A stretch of 64,000 bases of DNA from Terriglobia bacterium. GTDB taxonomy: Bacteria > Acidobacteriota > Terriglobia > Versatilivoradales > Versatilivoraceae. The stretch lies in the NCBI GenBank assembly GCA_951813285.1, contig OX638355.1, positions 2,995,136 to 3,059,135 of the forward strand, written 5' to 3'. The number at the start of each line of letters is the position of its first letter. The first letter of the stretch is position 1. The notes under the pieces were generated by a model. That model was not told the DNA's origin, ran no database searches, and was given only the letters and a program-made list of their open reading frames with translations. This document shows, in pieces, positions 16,758 through 26,358 of the stretch. The position numbers and the translations under genes are program-made.

Positions 16758-18335
16758 ATGAGCACGGAGTGGTCATTCTACGGTCGTCGGGAAGAAGCGG
16801 GGCAACTCCTAGAACATATGCGCAAAGGACGCTGGTTCTTCGGTTCCATACGTGGACGACGCCGAATAGGAAAGACCGCACTCATCAACCAGGTGCTCAC
16901 GACAATCCGGAGCGACGATCCGGGTTTGCGGCTGGCGCTATTATTTCAATTGCCCGACAGCAGTGTTTCAGACACCGCGAGCGTCTTCAGGCGGGCTGCC
17001 CGACGATGGAATCCAGAGCAAGAGATTGTTGGGCTCGATGACGTGCGCGATCTGGAAGGAGTCGCGACCGTGATCGGCTCACTCTGCAACAGGGGAGCAA
17101 TCGTCGTCATCGATGAGTTTCAGTACTGCTACCAGGGACCGCTCAAAGGTTTCCCATCTCTGCTGCAGGCAGAAGTGGACCGGTTAAACCGCAGCAATGC
17201 AAAAGGCGGACTGATTGTCATTGGCTCCATTCAGACAGAAATGGAAGCGTTGCTTGAAGACCGGAAGGCCCCGCTGTTCGGGCGGACCACCTTCGGCATC
17301 AGGCTTGGACCGTGGGATCTCAGGACAATCTTTGAAGTCAGCCGGAAACATGGGGCAGCCGATCCACAAAGACGTCTGACCCTTTGGACACTGTTCGGCG
17401 GTGTGCCCAGGTACTGGGAGTTGTTTGCCAGAGAAGATGGCCTGGACGCCATTGACCGCTGGGACGACTGGGCGACCGAGTTGTGCAACCGACTCTTCCT
17501 TTTGGGCAATGCCCCGTTGATTCAGGAGGGCGAGACACTGCTCGCAGGCGAACTGCGCCGAAACTATCTGGCCCTTCTTCACACTCTGGCCAGGCATGGA
17601 CCTTGCTCCCATGCCCAATTGCTGGAATGGCTTCCGGATCTGTCATCATTGGGGGCTTATCTTGAAGTCCTTGTGAAAGACCTGAGACTGGTCGAAAAAT
17701 CGTTTCCCGTCTTCGCAGAAGGGAAGCCGAGGAACGCACGCTACGCCGTCTCGGATCCGTTTCTGCGCGCCTGGTTGGCCGTATTGAAAGAGACCCGCCA
17801 AGACATGCGTGTGGTTCCCGGGTCCCGGTTGGTGAGAGGACTTCTCTCCAGGCTTCAAACCCTGGAAGGACACGCGTTCGAGGTGCTGGTTCGCCAAGCA
17901 TGCGAAGAGGAGTCACGCTTGGAGACCGGGGAATTTTCCATGACCCAACAGATTTACGGCTATTGGAATCGACCGCGAGGCGGCCAGGCACCCATCGAGA
18001 TTGACTTGGTTGCACAAGACGAACGCAACCGGAAGGTGCGCTTTGGATCCTGCAAGAGGACCGCAAGGAACCACGACCGGGAATCCCTCGAGCGTTTTCG
18101 CCAACATGTGACGAATTTTCTGTCCACCCGCAAGGGAAGCCGTTTCCGGGACTGGACACATGAGCTGGCACTGTTTGCTCCGAGTTTTCCCACTGACTGG
18201 CGATCGAGGCTCGAATCCGACGGATGGATTTGCAGAGATTTACCGGACTTCGAGACGATGCTGGGCACTCCCGATGAGCGAGGAAACCTGGGCCGATTCA
18301 TCGTGTCGCCCAAGGTCAAGGGAGAAATCCAATGA
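16758..18335 (+). CDS. Archaeal-type AAA ATPase with C-terminal DUF234-like domain
   Basis: 525 residues. The N-terminal P-loop domain has Walker A GRRRIGKT (33-40) and Walker B IVVIDEFQ (DE at 119-120), followed by IGSIQTEMEALL (sensor region) as in ATPase_2/archaeal ATPase proteins. A winged-helix stretch follows around residues 270-330 (RNYLALLHTLARHGPCSHAQLLEWLPD). The C-terminal domain contains PIEIDLVAQDERNRKVRFGSC, which resembles the PD-(D/E)xK-like core of DUF234, though the catalytic acidic residue expected before CK is Ser here. Such ATPases are often accessory or defence genes with unknown targets. The gene overlaps the next one by ATGA and is divergent from the HigA-like gene. 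Confidence 0.8.
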   Translation: MSTEWSFYGRREEAGQLLEHMRKGRWFFGSIRGRRRIGKTALINQVLTTIRSDDPGLRLALLFQLPDSSVSDTASVFRRAARRWNPEQEIVGLDDVRDLEGVATVIGSLCNRGAIVVIDEFQYCYQGPLKGFPSLLQAEVDRLNRSNAKGGLIVIGSIQTEMEALLEDRKAPLFGRTTFGIRLGPWDLRTIFEVSRKHGAADPQRRLTLWTLFGGVPRYWELFAREDGLDAIDRWDDWATELCNRLFLLGNAPLIQEGETLLAGELRRNYLALLHTLARHGPCSHAQLLEWLPDLSSLGAYLEVLVKDLRLVEKSFPVFAEGKPRNARYAVSDPFLRAWLAVLKETRQDMRVVPGSRLVRGLLSRLQTLEGHAFEVLVRQACEEESRLETGEFSMTQQIYGYWNRPRGGQAPIEIDLVAQDERNRKVRFGSCKRTARNHDRESLERFRQHVTNFLSTRKGSRFRDWTHELALFAPSFPTDWRSRLESDGWICRDLPDFETMLGTPDERGNLGRFIVSPKVKGEIQ

Positions 18336-19108
18336 CGCCGGGGCACAAAGAGGCGGCCGTCACGGTCATCAACGGGAATTGGGGACTGACAAGCCTGAGC
18401 GAGATTCGTGCAGTGCTCCTGTCGGCCTACGGTGTACTGGTCCGTTCATTTGAAGCGGCACCTGAGGAGGCTGTTCATGTATCCCTCTGGAACAGGGACT
18501 GTCCGTTTACCGTGTACGATCAGCGGCCATACCAGGTTTTTCTCAGTGCGAGGGATACCTACTGGAGTCAGTACGTGTATCAGTTTTCCCATGAACTCTG
18601 TCGCATCCTGACACATTTCGACCGCTACAAGACACACAGGCACAAGTGGTTCGAGGAAAGCCTCTGCGAACTGGCCTCCCTCCATGTCCTGAACTCCCTG
18701 GCAACGGCCTGGAAAGAGGATCCTCCGTCCGGCGTCTTCGAAGCTTCCGCATTCGCCAAGCATCATCAGTCCTATGCCGAGGAGATCGAAAGGAAAACCC
18801 CAATACCCCCACAATCCGATCTTCCCGCCTGGTTCAACCGGAACATAGACCGGTTGGAAGAGGACCCCACCCGCCGGGAACTGAATCGCGTCGTCGCGGT
18901 ATCGCTGCTGAGCAGCTTCAGAGAAAACCCTGCCCTTTGGCGCGATTGCGGCTGGTTGAACCGCTGGGACGCTCGAAAGGACAGCACTCTCTCCGAATAT
19001 CTCAACTCCTGGACCGATTGCCTGCGCGAACATGGCCCAAATCAGGAACCCCGCGCCCCGGACATCGTGAAGCAGCTTTTCATCGCTGATTCGGAATCGT
19101 CCGTGTAG
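18332..19108 (+). CDS. Degenerate gluzincin-like protein coupled to the ATPase
   Basis: 258 residues of no named family. Residues 84-112 read QFSHELCRILTHFD, then HKWFEESLCELASL. This resembles the zinc metalloprotease layout HExxH ... W-x-E-E, with the Glu of FEES as potential third ligand. The second zinc histidine is Arg91 (HELCR), so the classical site is incomplete. There is no signal peptide or membrane segment. ATG 18332 overlaps the ATPase stop by four bases, so the two proteins are likely made together and may form a complex. It could be a pseudoenzyme or use other ligands; the family assignment is tentative. Confidence 0.6.
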   Translation: MTPGHKEAAVTVINGNWGLTSLSEIRAVLLSAYGVLVRSFEAAPEEAVHVSLWNRDCPFTVYDQRPYQVFLSARDTYWSQYVYQFSHELCRILTHFDRYKTHRHKWFEESLCELASLHVLNSLATAWKEDPPSGVFEASAFAKHHQSYAEEIERKTPIPPQSDLPAWFNRNIDRLEEDPTRRELNRVVAVSLLSSFRENPALWRDCGWLNRWDARKDSTLSEYLNSWTDCLREHGPNQEPRAPDIVKQLFIADSESSV

Positions 19109-19216
19109 CTGGAACTGCAGATCGTCAACGTCGTGCTGGGAAATAAGTTCACCGTCCTTGCAGCGGACATATAAGTGGGTCACATGCTTTCAAGGATGGA
19201 ACACTAGATCATTTGG

Positions 19217-19906
19217 CTACTCTTCGCCATTACCTGAGTCGTTCGGGTCCAATAGCGCCAAAATCAGCTTGTTAAAGGCTTTCTGGTATTCCTCTACGGA
19301 GATGTTGCCGGCCTTCAGTTGGGCGTCCAGTTCGGGTATGCCGTGTTCGGCGGCGCTCTGATAAACAAAGCGGGGATGGATCTGCAGCTCGCCCGCAAAG
19401 CACTTCGAAGTGAAGGCATAGAGGTGATTCAGCAGTGTCTCCAGAACCACCGGGAACGCGCCCCGCGGTTCGCAGACGCGAGCGAGGAACCCTATGTCAG
19501 GATGCCTCCATGCCTTCATGTCCTTGACATGGAATACGGCATTCCGCACCCTGGTCATTCCCGATAGGAATCTCCTTCTATTCTCCAGTCCATCGAGAAA
19601 GGCCTCAAGCTCGGCGTCTTCCAACTCAGGCTTGATCCTTTTGAGGTCCTCGTAGTTGTCCAGACACTGGGACAGCAACGAGATAAGGAAGCAGGTCACG
19701 GAGCGAGTGTAGGTGGCCAACTGGGCTTTCCCAGGTGACACTCCAAGCAGCCGGATGTCGTATTCTTCAAGGTTTGGGTCCTTTGGGAGCGACCGGCGCA
19801 CGAAGGACATGACGATCGCTAGATTGCTCCTCATGGTCTGGAAGACCGTCAAGGCCTGAAAGGACGACTTTGTGTCGGACCAGTCTAATCCAGTATGCTC
19901 AGGCAT
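19217..19906 (-). CDS. Unknown protein with HEPN-like R-x4-H motif (pair member B)
   Basis: 229 residues, mainly helical by composition. At R121-NAVF-H126 it carries an R-x4-H motif inside a helix (GMTRVRNAVFH), the hallmark of HEPN RNases. No other domain is recognised. It overlaps the upstream partner gene by eight bases, and the partner also carries R-x4-H. Both sit between hsdS and hsdR, the position used by known anticodon nucleases such as PrrC in type I loci. The C-terminus is rich in charged residues and has no membrane segment. A role as RNA-cleaving effector or its regulator is inference from motif and position. Confidence 0.6.
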   Translation of the reverse strand: MPEHTGLDWSDTKSSFQALTVFQTMRSNLAIVMSFVRRSLPKDPNLEEYDIRLLGVSPGKAQLATYTRSVTCFLISLLSQCLDNYEDLKRIKPELEDAELEAFLDGLENRRRFLSGMTRVRNAVFHVKDMKAWRHPDIGFLARVCEPRGAFPVVLETLLNHLYAFTSKCFAGELQIHPRFVYQSAAEHGIPELDAQLKAGNISVEEYQKAFNKLILALLDPNDSGNGEE

Positions 19907-20501
19907 TAACAGCTCCTGATAACGAGGACGCCAACCGCTTCAAGTAGGCCTCGTACGTCGCAGCGCCCTCAACGAGCGAAGAGAAGATTCTGTCCTGGTT
20001 CTCCGCCCGGAAGGCCGTCACGAAAGCCATCTGGTCGACGATGTTTTCGTGCCGTTCATGTAGCAACGAATCTCTCACGGCCCTGAGGCTCTGCAGGAAG
20101 TCGGGGTGCTCGTTGCAGTAGGCGTCGAGTCCGTCGTCCTGAAACGCTGGTTTGTCCCGAGACAGTGCCTTGTATCTGGCGATCATCGCATCCAGCAAAC
20201 AGAGGGCTACCTGCAACGGCCCGTAATGGAACTTCATGATCTCCTGTGGGGCATCCAGATACATCATCGTCCGAATTCCGCCGATCTCCTTCGCAGTTTC
20301 CATCTGCACTTCGAGAAAGGCTTCGTCGCCGGTTGGGGTTTCCGAGTGTCCCAAACGGAGGAGCGTTCGGTTAAGCTGTTCGTGCCGGTCTGCAGCAAGC
20401 GTCAAAGCCGACCGGAGGAAATGGGAGTGCTGCCACAGAGCGTCAAAGAGATTCTTATCGGGCTGCCTCATGCGGAATTGTCGCTTTTCGTTCCCTCCCA
20501 T
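19899..20501 (-). CDS. Unknown protein with HEPN-like R-x4-H motif (pair member A)
   Basis: 200 residues, mostly helical. R143-DSLL-H148 in LRAVRDSLLHERHENI matches the R-x4-H helix of HEPN domains, and the run of further His/Arg residues after it is unusual. ATG 20501 has AAGGAG upstream, a good ribosome site. Its stop lies eight bases inside the next gene, so translation of the pair is coupled. Its upstream neighbour on the same strand is hsdS, with about 210 bases between. I do not recognise a named family; alternatives include a non-catalytic scaffold. The helical pattern around the motif is similar in both members, hinting at ancient duplication. Confidence 0.6.
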   Translation of the reverse strand: MGGNEKRQFRMRQPDKNLFDALWQHSHFLRSALTLAADRHEQLNRTLLRLGHSETPTGDEAFLEVQMETAKEIGGIRTMMYLDAPQEIMKFHYGPLQVALCLLDAMIARYKALSRDKPAFQDDGLDAYCNEHPDFLQSLRAVRDSLLHERHENIVDQMAFVTAFRAENQDRIFSSLVEGAATYEAYLKRLASSLSGAVNA

Positions 20502-20715
20502 TGGCTCCTTCGCCCTCGCCTTCTTGGGTGCCCCGCGCCCTTTTCAGGTCATGACGAGCGTCCCGTAATCTGGCGACGACGATTGCAACAACCCAAAAAC
20601 CCACAATGCGGCGGACTCCTTCCGCGATGCGGGTGTCACGCCAGCCACCTCGCCAGCTCACGCGTGCCGCTCCAGTTCACCACTGCCTCGGAACAATCCG
20701 GGATGCCACTCTCGA
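20502..20715. other. 214-base gap between hsdS and the HEPN-like pair
   Basis: No confident gene. A minus-strand frame with a GTG start at 20661 would encode 68 residues with one hydrophobic stretch (IVGFWVVAIVVARL), overlapping the next gene by 47 bases. It has no ribosome site and I do not call it. The promoter of the HEPN-like pair may lie here. Confidence 0.35.
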
Positions 20716-21189
20716 TTAGAGGTCACGGCGTTGACCGGTGAGGAGGTCTTGCATAAGAGAGGTCTTTAGCAATACAAGTTTTCTAAGTTGGTTTTCTGTA
20801 TCTACAATTGATGTATCCACACAATCAAAAAATCGACACATCCAGACCTGCTCTTCGTTACTCTGTATGGTTATGGGGAGAGCTTCGAGCTTCTCTTTAG
20901 TCAGATGCGCGATGCTTGTTTGGCTTGTAAAGTTAGAAAGTACACCTCTGGAAATGGCCCACCTCATGAATTTCGGAAATAGCTTAGTTTGGTATTGCTC
21001 TTTTGGTTTAAGCCTATGCACCGCCTTCTGGTAAAAGCAGTTGCTAATTTCCCCTTGCCATAAACATGAACGCCCAACCTCTCCACCCTCGCAAACCAAA
21101 ATGTCTCCGGGAGCTAGCGCAAATTTCTCCTTTTCCTGGTGGGAGAAGTCCATCCATTCAACCGTAGTAGAGTCAATTCTTTCCCATTG

Positions 21190-22676
21190 GAGCCTTTTGC
21201 AAAATTCGCAGATAGCGGGAATTTTCACGGGGGGAAAGATCAAGGAGGGCAGGTGGAAGGAGGGGCAAGACCACTGTCTGTTGTATCATGAAGGTGTCTG
21301 AACCACATGATGAACGGAGGTGGAACTTGCCCCTTAGGGAAACCCTATCACGACACTGGTTCCGGTTTCAACGAGAGCTGTTTCCCCTGCTGGAGGAGGT
21401 TTTGGGGCCTCTGGGAGAGCGTTACCAGCGGCTGGTGCAGGTATTGGAGTTGGTGCGGGTGGAGGAGTTGCTGCCTTACAGTCGGGGCTGGCGTGGCCGG
21501 CCGCTGGAGGATCGGGCAGTGCTGGCGCGGGCCTATCTGGCGAAGTCGATGCTGGAGGTGGAGACCACGCGGGGTTTGGTGGAGCGGCTGAGGAGTGAGG
21601 GGAGGCTGCGGCGGCTGTGCGGCTGGGAGAGGGCGTGGGAGGTGCCGAGCGAGTCGACCTTCTCGCGGGCCTTTGCGGAATTCGCTGAGAGCGACCTGCC
21701 GGGGCGTTTGCACGAGGCATTGCTGGAGGAGACGCTGAAGGGCCACTTGGCGGGGCATGTGTCGAGGGACTCGACGGCGATTGCGGGACGGGAAAAGCCA
21801 GCGGCCAAGGCTGCCCCGGAGGCCAAGCGGAAGCGCCGGCGGGGCCGGCCGCCGAAGGGCGAACGACGGCCCAAGCGGTTGAGCCGGCTGGAGCGGCAGG
21901 GGTCGATGACGCTGGAGGAAATGTTGAAGGAGTTGCCCAAGGCCTGCGACATCGGCGTCAAGCGCAACGCCAAGGGGCATCAGGAGAGCTGGACCGGCTA
22001 CAAGCTGCACCTCGACGCCATTGACGGCGGGATTCCGGTCAGTTGTCTGCTGACCTCGGCCTCGGTGCATGACTCTCAGGCAGCCATCCCGCTGGCGACG
22101 CTGACGGCAAGGCGGGTCGAGAGTCTCTACGACTTGATGGACAGCGCCTACGATGCGCCGGAGATCCGGGCCTTCAGTGAGAAGCTGGGGCATGTGCCGA
22201 TTATTGACGTCAACCCCCGCCGAAGAGCTGCCTTGAAAGCCGAGCGGAAGCGGGAGGCACTGGCCCGGCGCTGTATCGGCCAAGTGACTCCCGAGGCGCG
22301 GCGCTACCGGGAACGCTCGACGGTGGAGCGGGTCAACGGACGGCTCAAGGAGGAGTTTGGCGGGAGGCAGGTGAGGGTTCGCGGCCCCGACAAGGTGAGG
22401 TGCCACCTGATGTTCGGCATTCTGGCCCTGACGGTGGATCAGTTGATGCGCCTGACGCTCTGAAAACCGGGTTGCCACCCCCAACCGCACAGCAGGTTCG
22501 CCCGCCTCAAGGCCGGGAGCGGGTAAGCTGTGCCTGCGTCCGGCGACCGCTGGCCATCCGGCCATCAGATTCGGGCTTTTTCCTTCAAAAGGGTCTTTGC
22601 AGCTGGGTTGTCACCGCCGGAACATCACTGTTGCCAGCCCAATGTCATGCCCGATTCCGAATTTTGCAAAAGGCTC
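21190..22676 (+). mobile_element. Complete insertion sequence, 1,487 bp
   Basis: The terminal inverted repeat GAGCCTTTTGCAAAATTCG is perfect over 19 bp (21190-21208 and 22658-22676). Target duplication ATTG flanks it at 21186-21189 and 22677-22680. One transposase gene occupies 21288-22463, followed by about 195 non-coding bases before the right end. It interrupts hsdS in antisense orientation. The ends match the 73-bp element at 8111-8183. The transposase and 4-bp duplication point to the broad IS5/IS1182 group; the exact family needs a database match. Confidence 0.93.
21288..22463 (+). CDS. DDE transposase (IS5/IS1182-like group)
   Basis: 391-residue transposase of the insertion sequence. 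The N-terminal domain LPYSRGWRGRPLEDRAVLAR ... VPSESTFSRAFAEF resembles the DUF772 region of IS5/IS1182-type enzymes. The catalytic triad is probably D in VSRDSTAIAG, D in LYDLMDSAYDAPEIR, and E in RSTVERVNGRLKEEFGGR, the last being the Y/R-x2-E-x6-K/R signature. A Lys/Arg-rich linker (KRKRRRGRPPKGERRPKR) lies between the first and second D. The frame is intact, so the element could be active. It shares its strand with no neighbouring gene and is opposite to hsdS. Confidence 0.9.
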   Translation: MKVSEPHDERRWNLPLRETLSRHWFRFQRELFPLLEEVLGPLGERYQRLVQVLELVRVEELLPYSRGWRGRPLEDRAVLARAYLAKSMLEVETTRGLVERLRSEGRLRRLCGWERAWEVPSESTFSRAFAEFAESDLPGRLHEALLEETLKGHLAGHVSRDSTAIAGREKPAAKAAPEAKRKRRRGRPPKGERRPKRLSRLERQGSMTLEEMLKELPKACDIGVKRNAKGHQESWTGYKLHLDAIDGGIPVSCLLTSASVHDSQAAIPLATLTARRVESLYDLMDSAYDAPEIRAFSEKLGHVPIIDVNPRRRAALKAERKREALARRCIGQVTPEARRYRERSTVERVNGRLKEEFGGRQVRVRGPDKVRCHLMFGILALTVDQLMRLTL

Positions 22677-23462
22677 ATTGAACATTCTTGTTTCCAATAT
22701 AGGGGCAGGAGGCATCTCCTGTTTTTGACTTCTTGCTTAACATCTTGCCAAGTTGGGCAAAAAATACCCTTCCAATAGGTTTTACGTCCCACTCGATGGG
22801 GATTCGTCCTAGCGGCGAGTTTTTGAATTGGTGGGTTTGTTCAGAGCGGAGATTGCCGTGTTCGTCGATGCCGCGGGTGAGAAGGTCCTGCATCAGGCCG
22901 GTCTTGATGCGTTGCTGTTTGGTGATCAAGGCTTCCGTCTGTTCAATGGCTTGGTCAACTGTTGAGAGGATCTCGGCGATTTTTGTCTGTTCGGAAAGTG
23001 CGTCTGGAATATACGCAAACACGCCACGCAGATAATCTCTTTTTAGGCCCGGCTGTGCTGACCCAGAAATTTGGGCGTCAATTTGACTCTGGCTGGGCTG
23101 TGAGAGCAGGGTGTAGTAAAGATATTCTTGAGTGATTTTTTGGGCATTGCCACGAATCAAGAACAGGTGTTCGTTGATGCAAGAAGGTACTCTGTCGCGG
23201 CTTTTGTACAAACCGACCTTTCCAGTCTGGGCGCCATCCTTGTTGATAACTATGTCGGCGTCTAGGAGATGTCCCTTGGTCATGCGTTCGTAGAACTTCC
23301 TGGGTACTCGCTTTAGTCCATCGAGAGTGACCCCGCCACTGCTCATAATATTCTCTCCGCCTAAGCTGGGAATTTCTCCGCTCTCTGTTGATACTCCGCC
23401 TTTCGGACGCGATCCGCTTTCCATCACCGACACTACAGAGGCCAGATTGGAATAAGTCCAAC

Positions 23463-26171
23463 TCATGATTGGGCTCCGAAATACCCAAGATCCTTCAGAA
23501 ATCCGTCTAGGCGATCTACAGTGGCTAGCCGTTCTGCTTCCAACTCCCGGCTGCTCACCGCGTACTTGTCCCACAGATCTTCGACGCTTGAAACCAGATT
23601 ACGCTTCTCGGCGTTGAGGTATCTCTCCAACTCCGCCTGGGCGATGTCGTAGAGCTTGGCCAGGATCAGTTCACGGGCTTTCTCCTCGGATAGCTGCCCG
23701 TCGATTTGGGCCAGGAGTGCATCGGCGTGGGCGATGCGCTTTGCCAGTTCGGTCTTGTCCTTGTTCAACGCTGTGATCTTTTTCTTGTCCGCCTTGTTTT
23801 GGGGGTCGAGGTTGGCAAGCCGGGTGTCAACCTGCTTGATGAGCGCGCGGGTTTCGGCCTGGTAGTCTTGGGCGCCCACCCGCTTGAATTGCATCTTGAG
23901 CCTCAGTTCGGCGGTTTTGTCCTTGAGCGCCGCCCTGTCTTTCTTGATCCGCATTTCAATGGCCTTGAGAATCCGGTCCTGCTCCCGGAGGCGCTCCAGC
24001 TCCTTCCTGGCCGATTCGCCGGGGCTGTCCTGGAGGTCAGCGATCAGGGACTTCAGGACCTTCTTGAGGATGGCTGCGGTGACCTTCTCGCCTTCGTCGG
24101 GCTCATAGGCCGCAACTTCCTGGACGGTTTCCAAGGCCTCGGCCAACTCGCCCTGGGCTTGGCCGATACTTGCTTCCAGGCTGTCGATCTCCTCTGCCTC
24201 GGCCTGAAAGAAGGCTCGGATCAGATATTCGTCGGGGATGAGGCTGTGATGCCAGCCGATGGAGACGATGGTCTTGAGATCGAAGCGGATCTGCTGCCAC
24301 CAGTTGACGAAGACGCCGGAGCTCTTGAATTCGTCCAGGACCTTCAGGGGAACCAACCTGTCTTTGAGCGTGTCGAGCAGTTCGTGGCGCACCTCGGGCA
24401 TCTTGCTGGATCCGTTTGCCGTCGGGTTCCGTGCATATTGGAGTTGGGCGAAGTCGTCCCGGGCGAGGTTCCACCAGGCTGCCAGTGCCTCGAATTGGGC
24501 GGCGAGGGTCCGCTGGACCCCAGGGGAGGATTCAAGGGTAGTCTTGAAAGCAGACTTGTTGTTGATGGTTTCGCAAAAGGCCAGGTTGCCGGGGCGTTCG
24601 GGCCGAAACAGCAGGTCGGGATGAATGCCGAAGCGGTCGAAGTCGCTGGTGCGGGCCTCGACCTCGGCTTCCGGGACGCCGCCGATGAGGTGGGCCGTCA
24701 CGTCCTCCGGCTCGGGTTGGGGGGTGTTGTCCACGTAGCGGCGGATGTTGAGGTTGTAGTCGTGGGCATCGGCAATCTCGGTCTTGTCCACCAGGCGGCT
24801 GTACCTGGGAATCTCGCGCTTGTGGCTGAAGACGAAATCGATCTTCTCGATGTCCTCCGGGCGCAGTTTGTTCTGGTTCTTGCCTTCGGCGTACTCGCGG
24901 TCGGCGTTGATGAACAGCACCTTGCCGCGCAGTGCGTCGGGTTTGTTCTTGTTGCAAACCAGCACGCAGGCCGGGATGCCGGTGCCGTAGAAGAGGCCGG
25001 GCGGCAGGCTGATGACGGCCTCGACCACGTCGTCGCCGATCAGCAGTTCGCGGATGAGCTTTTCCTTGCCCCCGCGGAACAGCACGCCGTGGGGCATGAC
25101 GGTGGCCATGTGTCCGTCGGGCTTGAGGCTGGCCAGCATGTGCTGGACGAACATGAGGTCGGCCTTCTTGCCGGTTTCCGGGCACCACTCGCGGAAGCGG
25201 CTGGTGAATTGCATGTTGGCGCGGCTGTAGTTCTGCGAAAAGGGGGGATTGGCCAGCACGCGGTCGAACTTGCGGATCTGTCCGTTCTCCAGGATCTGCG
25301 GGTCCTCCAGCGTGTCTCCGTTCTCGATGGTGAAACGGGTAATGTTGTGGAGGATCATGTTCATGTTGCAAATGGACCAGGTGGTGCCGTTGGAGTCCTG
25401 CCCGTAGAGGGCCAGATCGTCGGCGTTCTGGCCCTGCTCCTCGACGTACTGGTGGGACTGGATGAGAAAGCCTCCGGAGCCGGCGGCGGGGTCGTAGATC
25501 TCGTTGCCGGCTTCGGGTTTGGTGAGCTGCACCAGCAGGCGCACTACTTCCGCCGGCGTGTAGAATTCGCCGCCCTTCTTGCCGGCGCTGTCGGCGAAGT
25601 ACTTGATGAGGTACTCGTAGGCCGCGCCCAGCAGGTCGGGGAACTCGAAGTTGTCGTTGACCAGGATGAAGCGCGGCTGGTTGAAGTGGTCCAGCAGGTC
25701 CTTCCACTTCTGGTCGGGAATCCTGGTCTTTCCCTTGACGGCGTTGAAGTCGATGTTGCTTTTCAGCACTCCGGCCAGGGAGTCGTTCTCGTCCTCCACG
25801 GCGGCAATGGCCTTGTTGAGCATGTTGCCGATGTCGTGCTTGAGGTCCTTGAGGGCCGGGACCTGCTCGCCGTTGTCGTCCGTCCATGTCTCATTCCAGC
25901 GGGCGCGGACCGGAACGAAGAAGGTCTCGCCGTAGGAGTCCTTGTCTTCCAGCAGGTCTGCCAGTAGTTTGGGCTGGTCCTTGAGGTGGGGATAGTCCTG
26001 CTCGCGGATTTGCTGCCGCTTGCGGTCGAATTCGTCGGAGAGCCGCTTCAGGAACAGCATTCCGAAGATGAATTCCTTGAACTCGGAGGCGTCCATCTTG
26101 CCGCGCAGGATGTCGGCGGCCTTGAAGAGGAAGGATTCGAGTTGGGCGAGGGTGATCTTCTCTTGGGTCAT
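23463..26171 (-). CDS. hsdM: Type I restriction-modification methyltransferase (M subunit)
   Basis: N6-adenine methyltransferase subunit, 902 residues. The N-terminal HsdM helical domain ([35 protein letters not shown]) precedes the SAM-binding fold: [25 protein letters not shown] (motif I) and the catalytic NPPF in [12 protein letters not shown] (motif IV). The last 300 residues form a long charged, coiled-coil-like extension ([32 protein letters not shown]), making it much longer than E. coli HsdM (529) but like other long M subunits. ATG 26171 is chosen at the conserved N-terminus; the longer frame to 26216 adds unconserved residues. hsdS follows with a 4-base overlap. Confidence 0.96.
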   Translation of the reverse strand: MTQEKITLAQLESFLFKAADILRGKMDASEFKEFIFGMLFLKRLSDEFDRKRQQIREQDYPHLKDQPKLLADLLEDKDSYGETFFVPVRARWNETWTDDNGEQVPALKDLKHDIGNMLNKAIAAVEDENDSLAGVLKSNIDFNAVKGKTRIPDQKWKDLLDHFNQPRFILVNDNFEFPDLLGAAYEYLIKYFADSAGKKGGEFYTPAEVVRLLVQLTKPEAGNEIYDPAAGSGGFLIQSHQYVEEQGQNADDLALYGQDSNGTTWSICNMNMILHNITRFTIENGDTLEDPQILENGQIRKFDRVLANPPFSQNYSRANMQFTSRFREWCPETGKKADLMFVQHMLASLKPDGHMATVMPHGVLFRGGKEKLIRELLIGDDVVEAVISLPPGLFYGTGIPACVLVCNKNKPDALRGKVLFINADREYAEGKNQNKLRPEDIEKIDFVFSHKREIPRYSRLVDKTEIADAHDYNLNIRRYVDNTPQPEPEDVTAHLIGGVPEAEVEARTSDFDRFGIHPDLLFRPERPGNLAFCETINNKSAFKTTLESSPGVQRTLAAQFEALAAWWNLARDDFAQLQYARNPTANGSSKMPEVRHELLDTLKDRLVPLKVLDEFKSSGVFVNWWQQIRFDLKTIVSIGWHHSLIPDEYLIRAFFQAEAEEIDSLEASIGQAQGELAEALETVQEVAAYEPDEGEKVTAAILKKVLKSLIADLQDSPGESARKELERLREQDRILKAIEMRIKKDRAALKDKTAELRLKMQFKRVGAQDYQAETRALIKQVDTRLANLDPQNKADKKKITALNKDKTELAKRIAHADALLAQIDGQLSEEKARELILAKLYDIAQAELERYLNAEKRNLVSSVEDLWDKYAVSSRELEAERLATVDRLDGFLKDLGYFGAQS

Positions 26172-26358
26172 CGCGAATTCCGGTCCATTATTTCCCGCAA
26201 GCCTGTTACGTCGCACGGCGGCCAGGAGCGGGTTTCCTACCTCGGTGAGCCGCCCTGCAGGCGTAGCGGCGCCGTCGGTTACCCCCCGTGCATGCCGTAA
26301 CCGATCGGTGGACTGGTGGCCTCAGTGAGCGTTTCCTTGTTCGATCCCTTCGCCCCGC
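26172..26358. other. Gap between vapC stop and hsdM start
   Basis: 187 bases that should contain the hsdM promoter. A small dyad TCGGTTAC (26275-26282) / GTAACCGA (26297-26304) with a 14-base loop is present, without a T-tract, so it is not a clear terminator; an operator is possible. No gene is seen. Confidence 0.35.

Larger units (their letters stand above)
20716..23466 (-). pseudogene. hsdS: Type I restriction specificity subunit, split by an insertion sequence
   Basis: HsdS chooses the DNA target of the type I enzyme. The N-terminal part starts at ATG 23466, overlapping the hsdM stop by four bases (ATGA). It holds TRD1 (residues 1 to about 170) and the central conserved helices LSEQTKIAEILSTVDQAIEQ ... 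GLMQDLLTR, then enters TRD2 (PLGRIPIEWDVKPIGR). It ends at an in-frame TGA created at the IS border after GNKNVQ, giving 263 residues. Beyond the IS, the frame resumes with QWERIDSTTVEWMD at 21189 and runs to the distal helices ending LMQDLLTGQRRDL. Deleting the IS and one 4-bp copy gives a single 419-residue frame of normal HsdS length, so the insertion is recent. Confidence 0.93.

Noticed and set aside
20455-20661. 68-residue frame with one hydrophobic stretch next to the HEPN-like pair
   Set aside because: GTG start without ribosome site, 47-base overlap with the next gene, no recognisable pattern.
23706-25967. A 753-residue open frame antisense to hsdM
   Set aside because: Same explanation: a GC-rich shadow of a gene with clear methyltransferase motifs.
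26275-26304. Hairpin with 8-bp stem between vapC and hsdM
   Set aside because: No T-tract follows, and the stem is short; it is too weak to call a terminator or operator.
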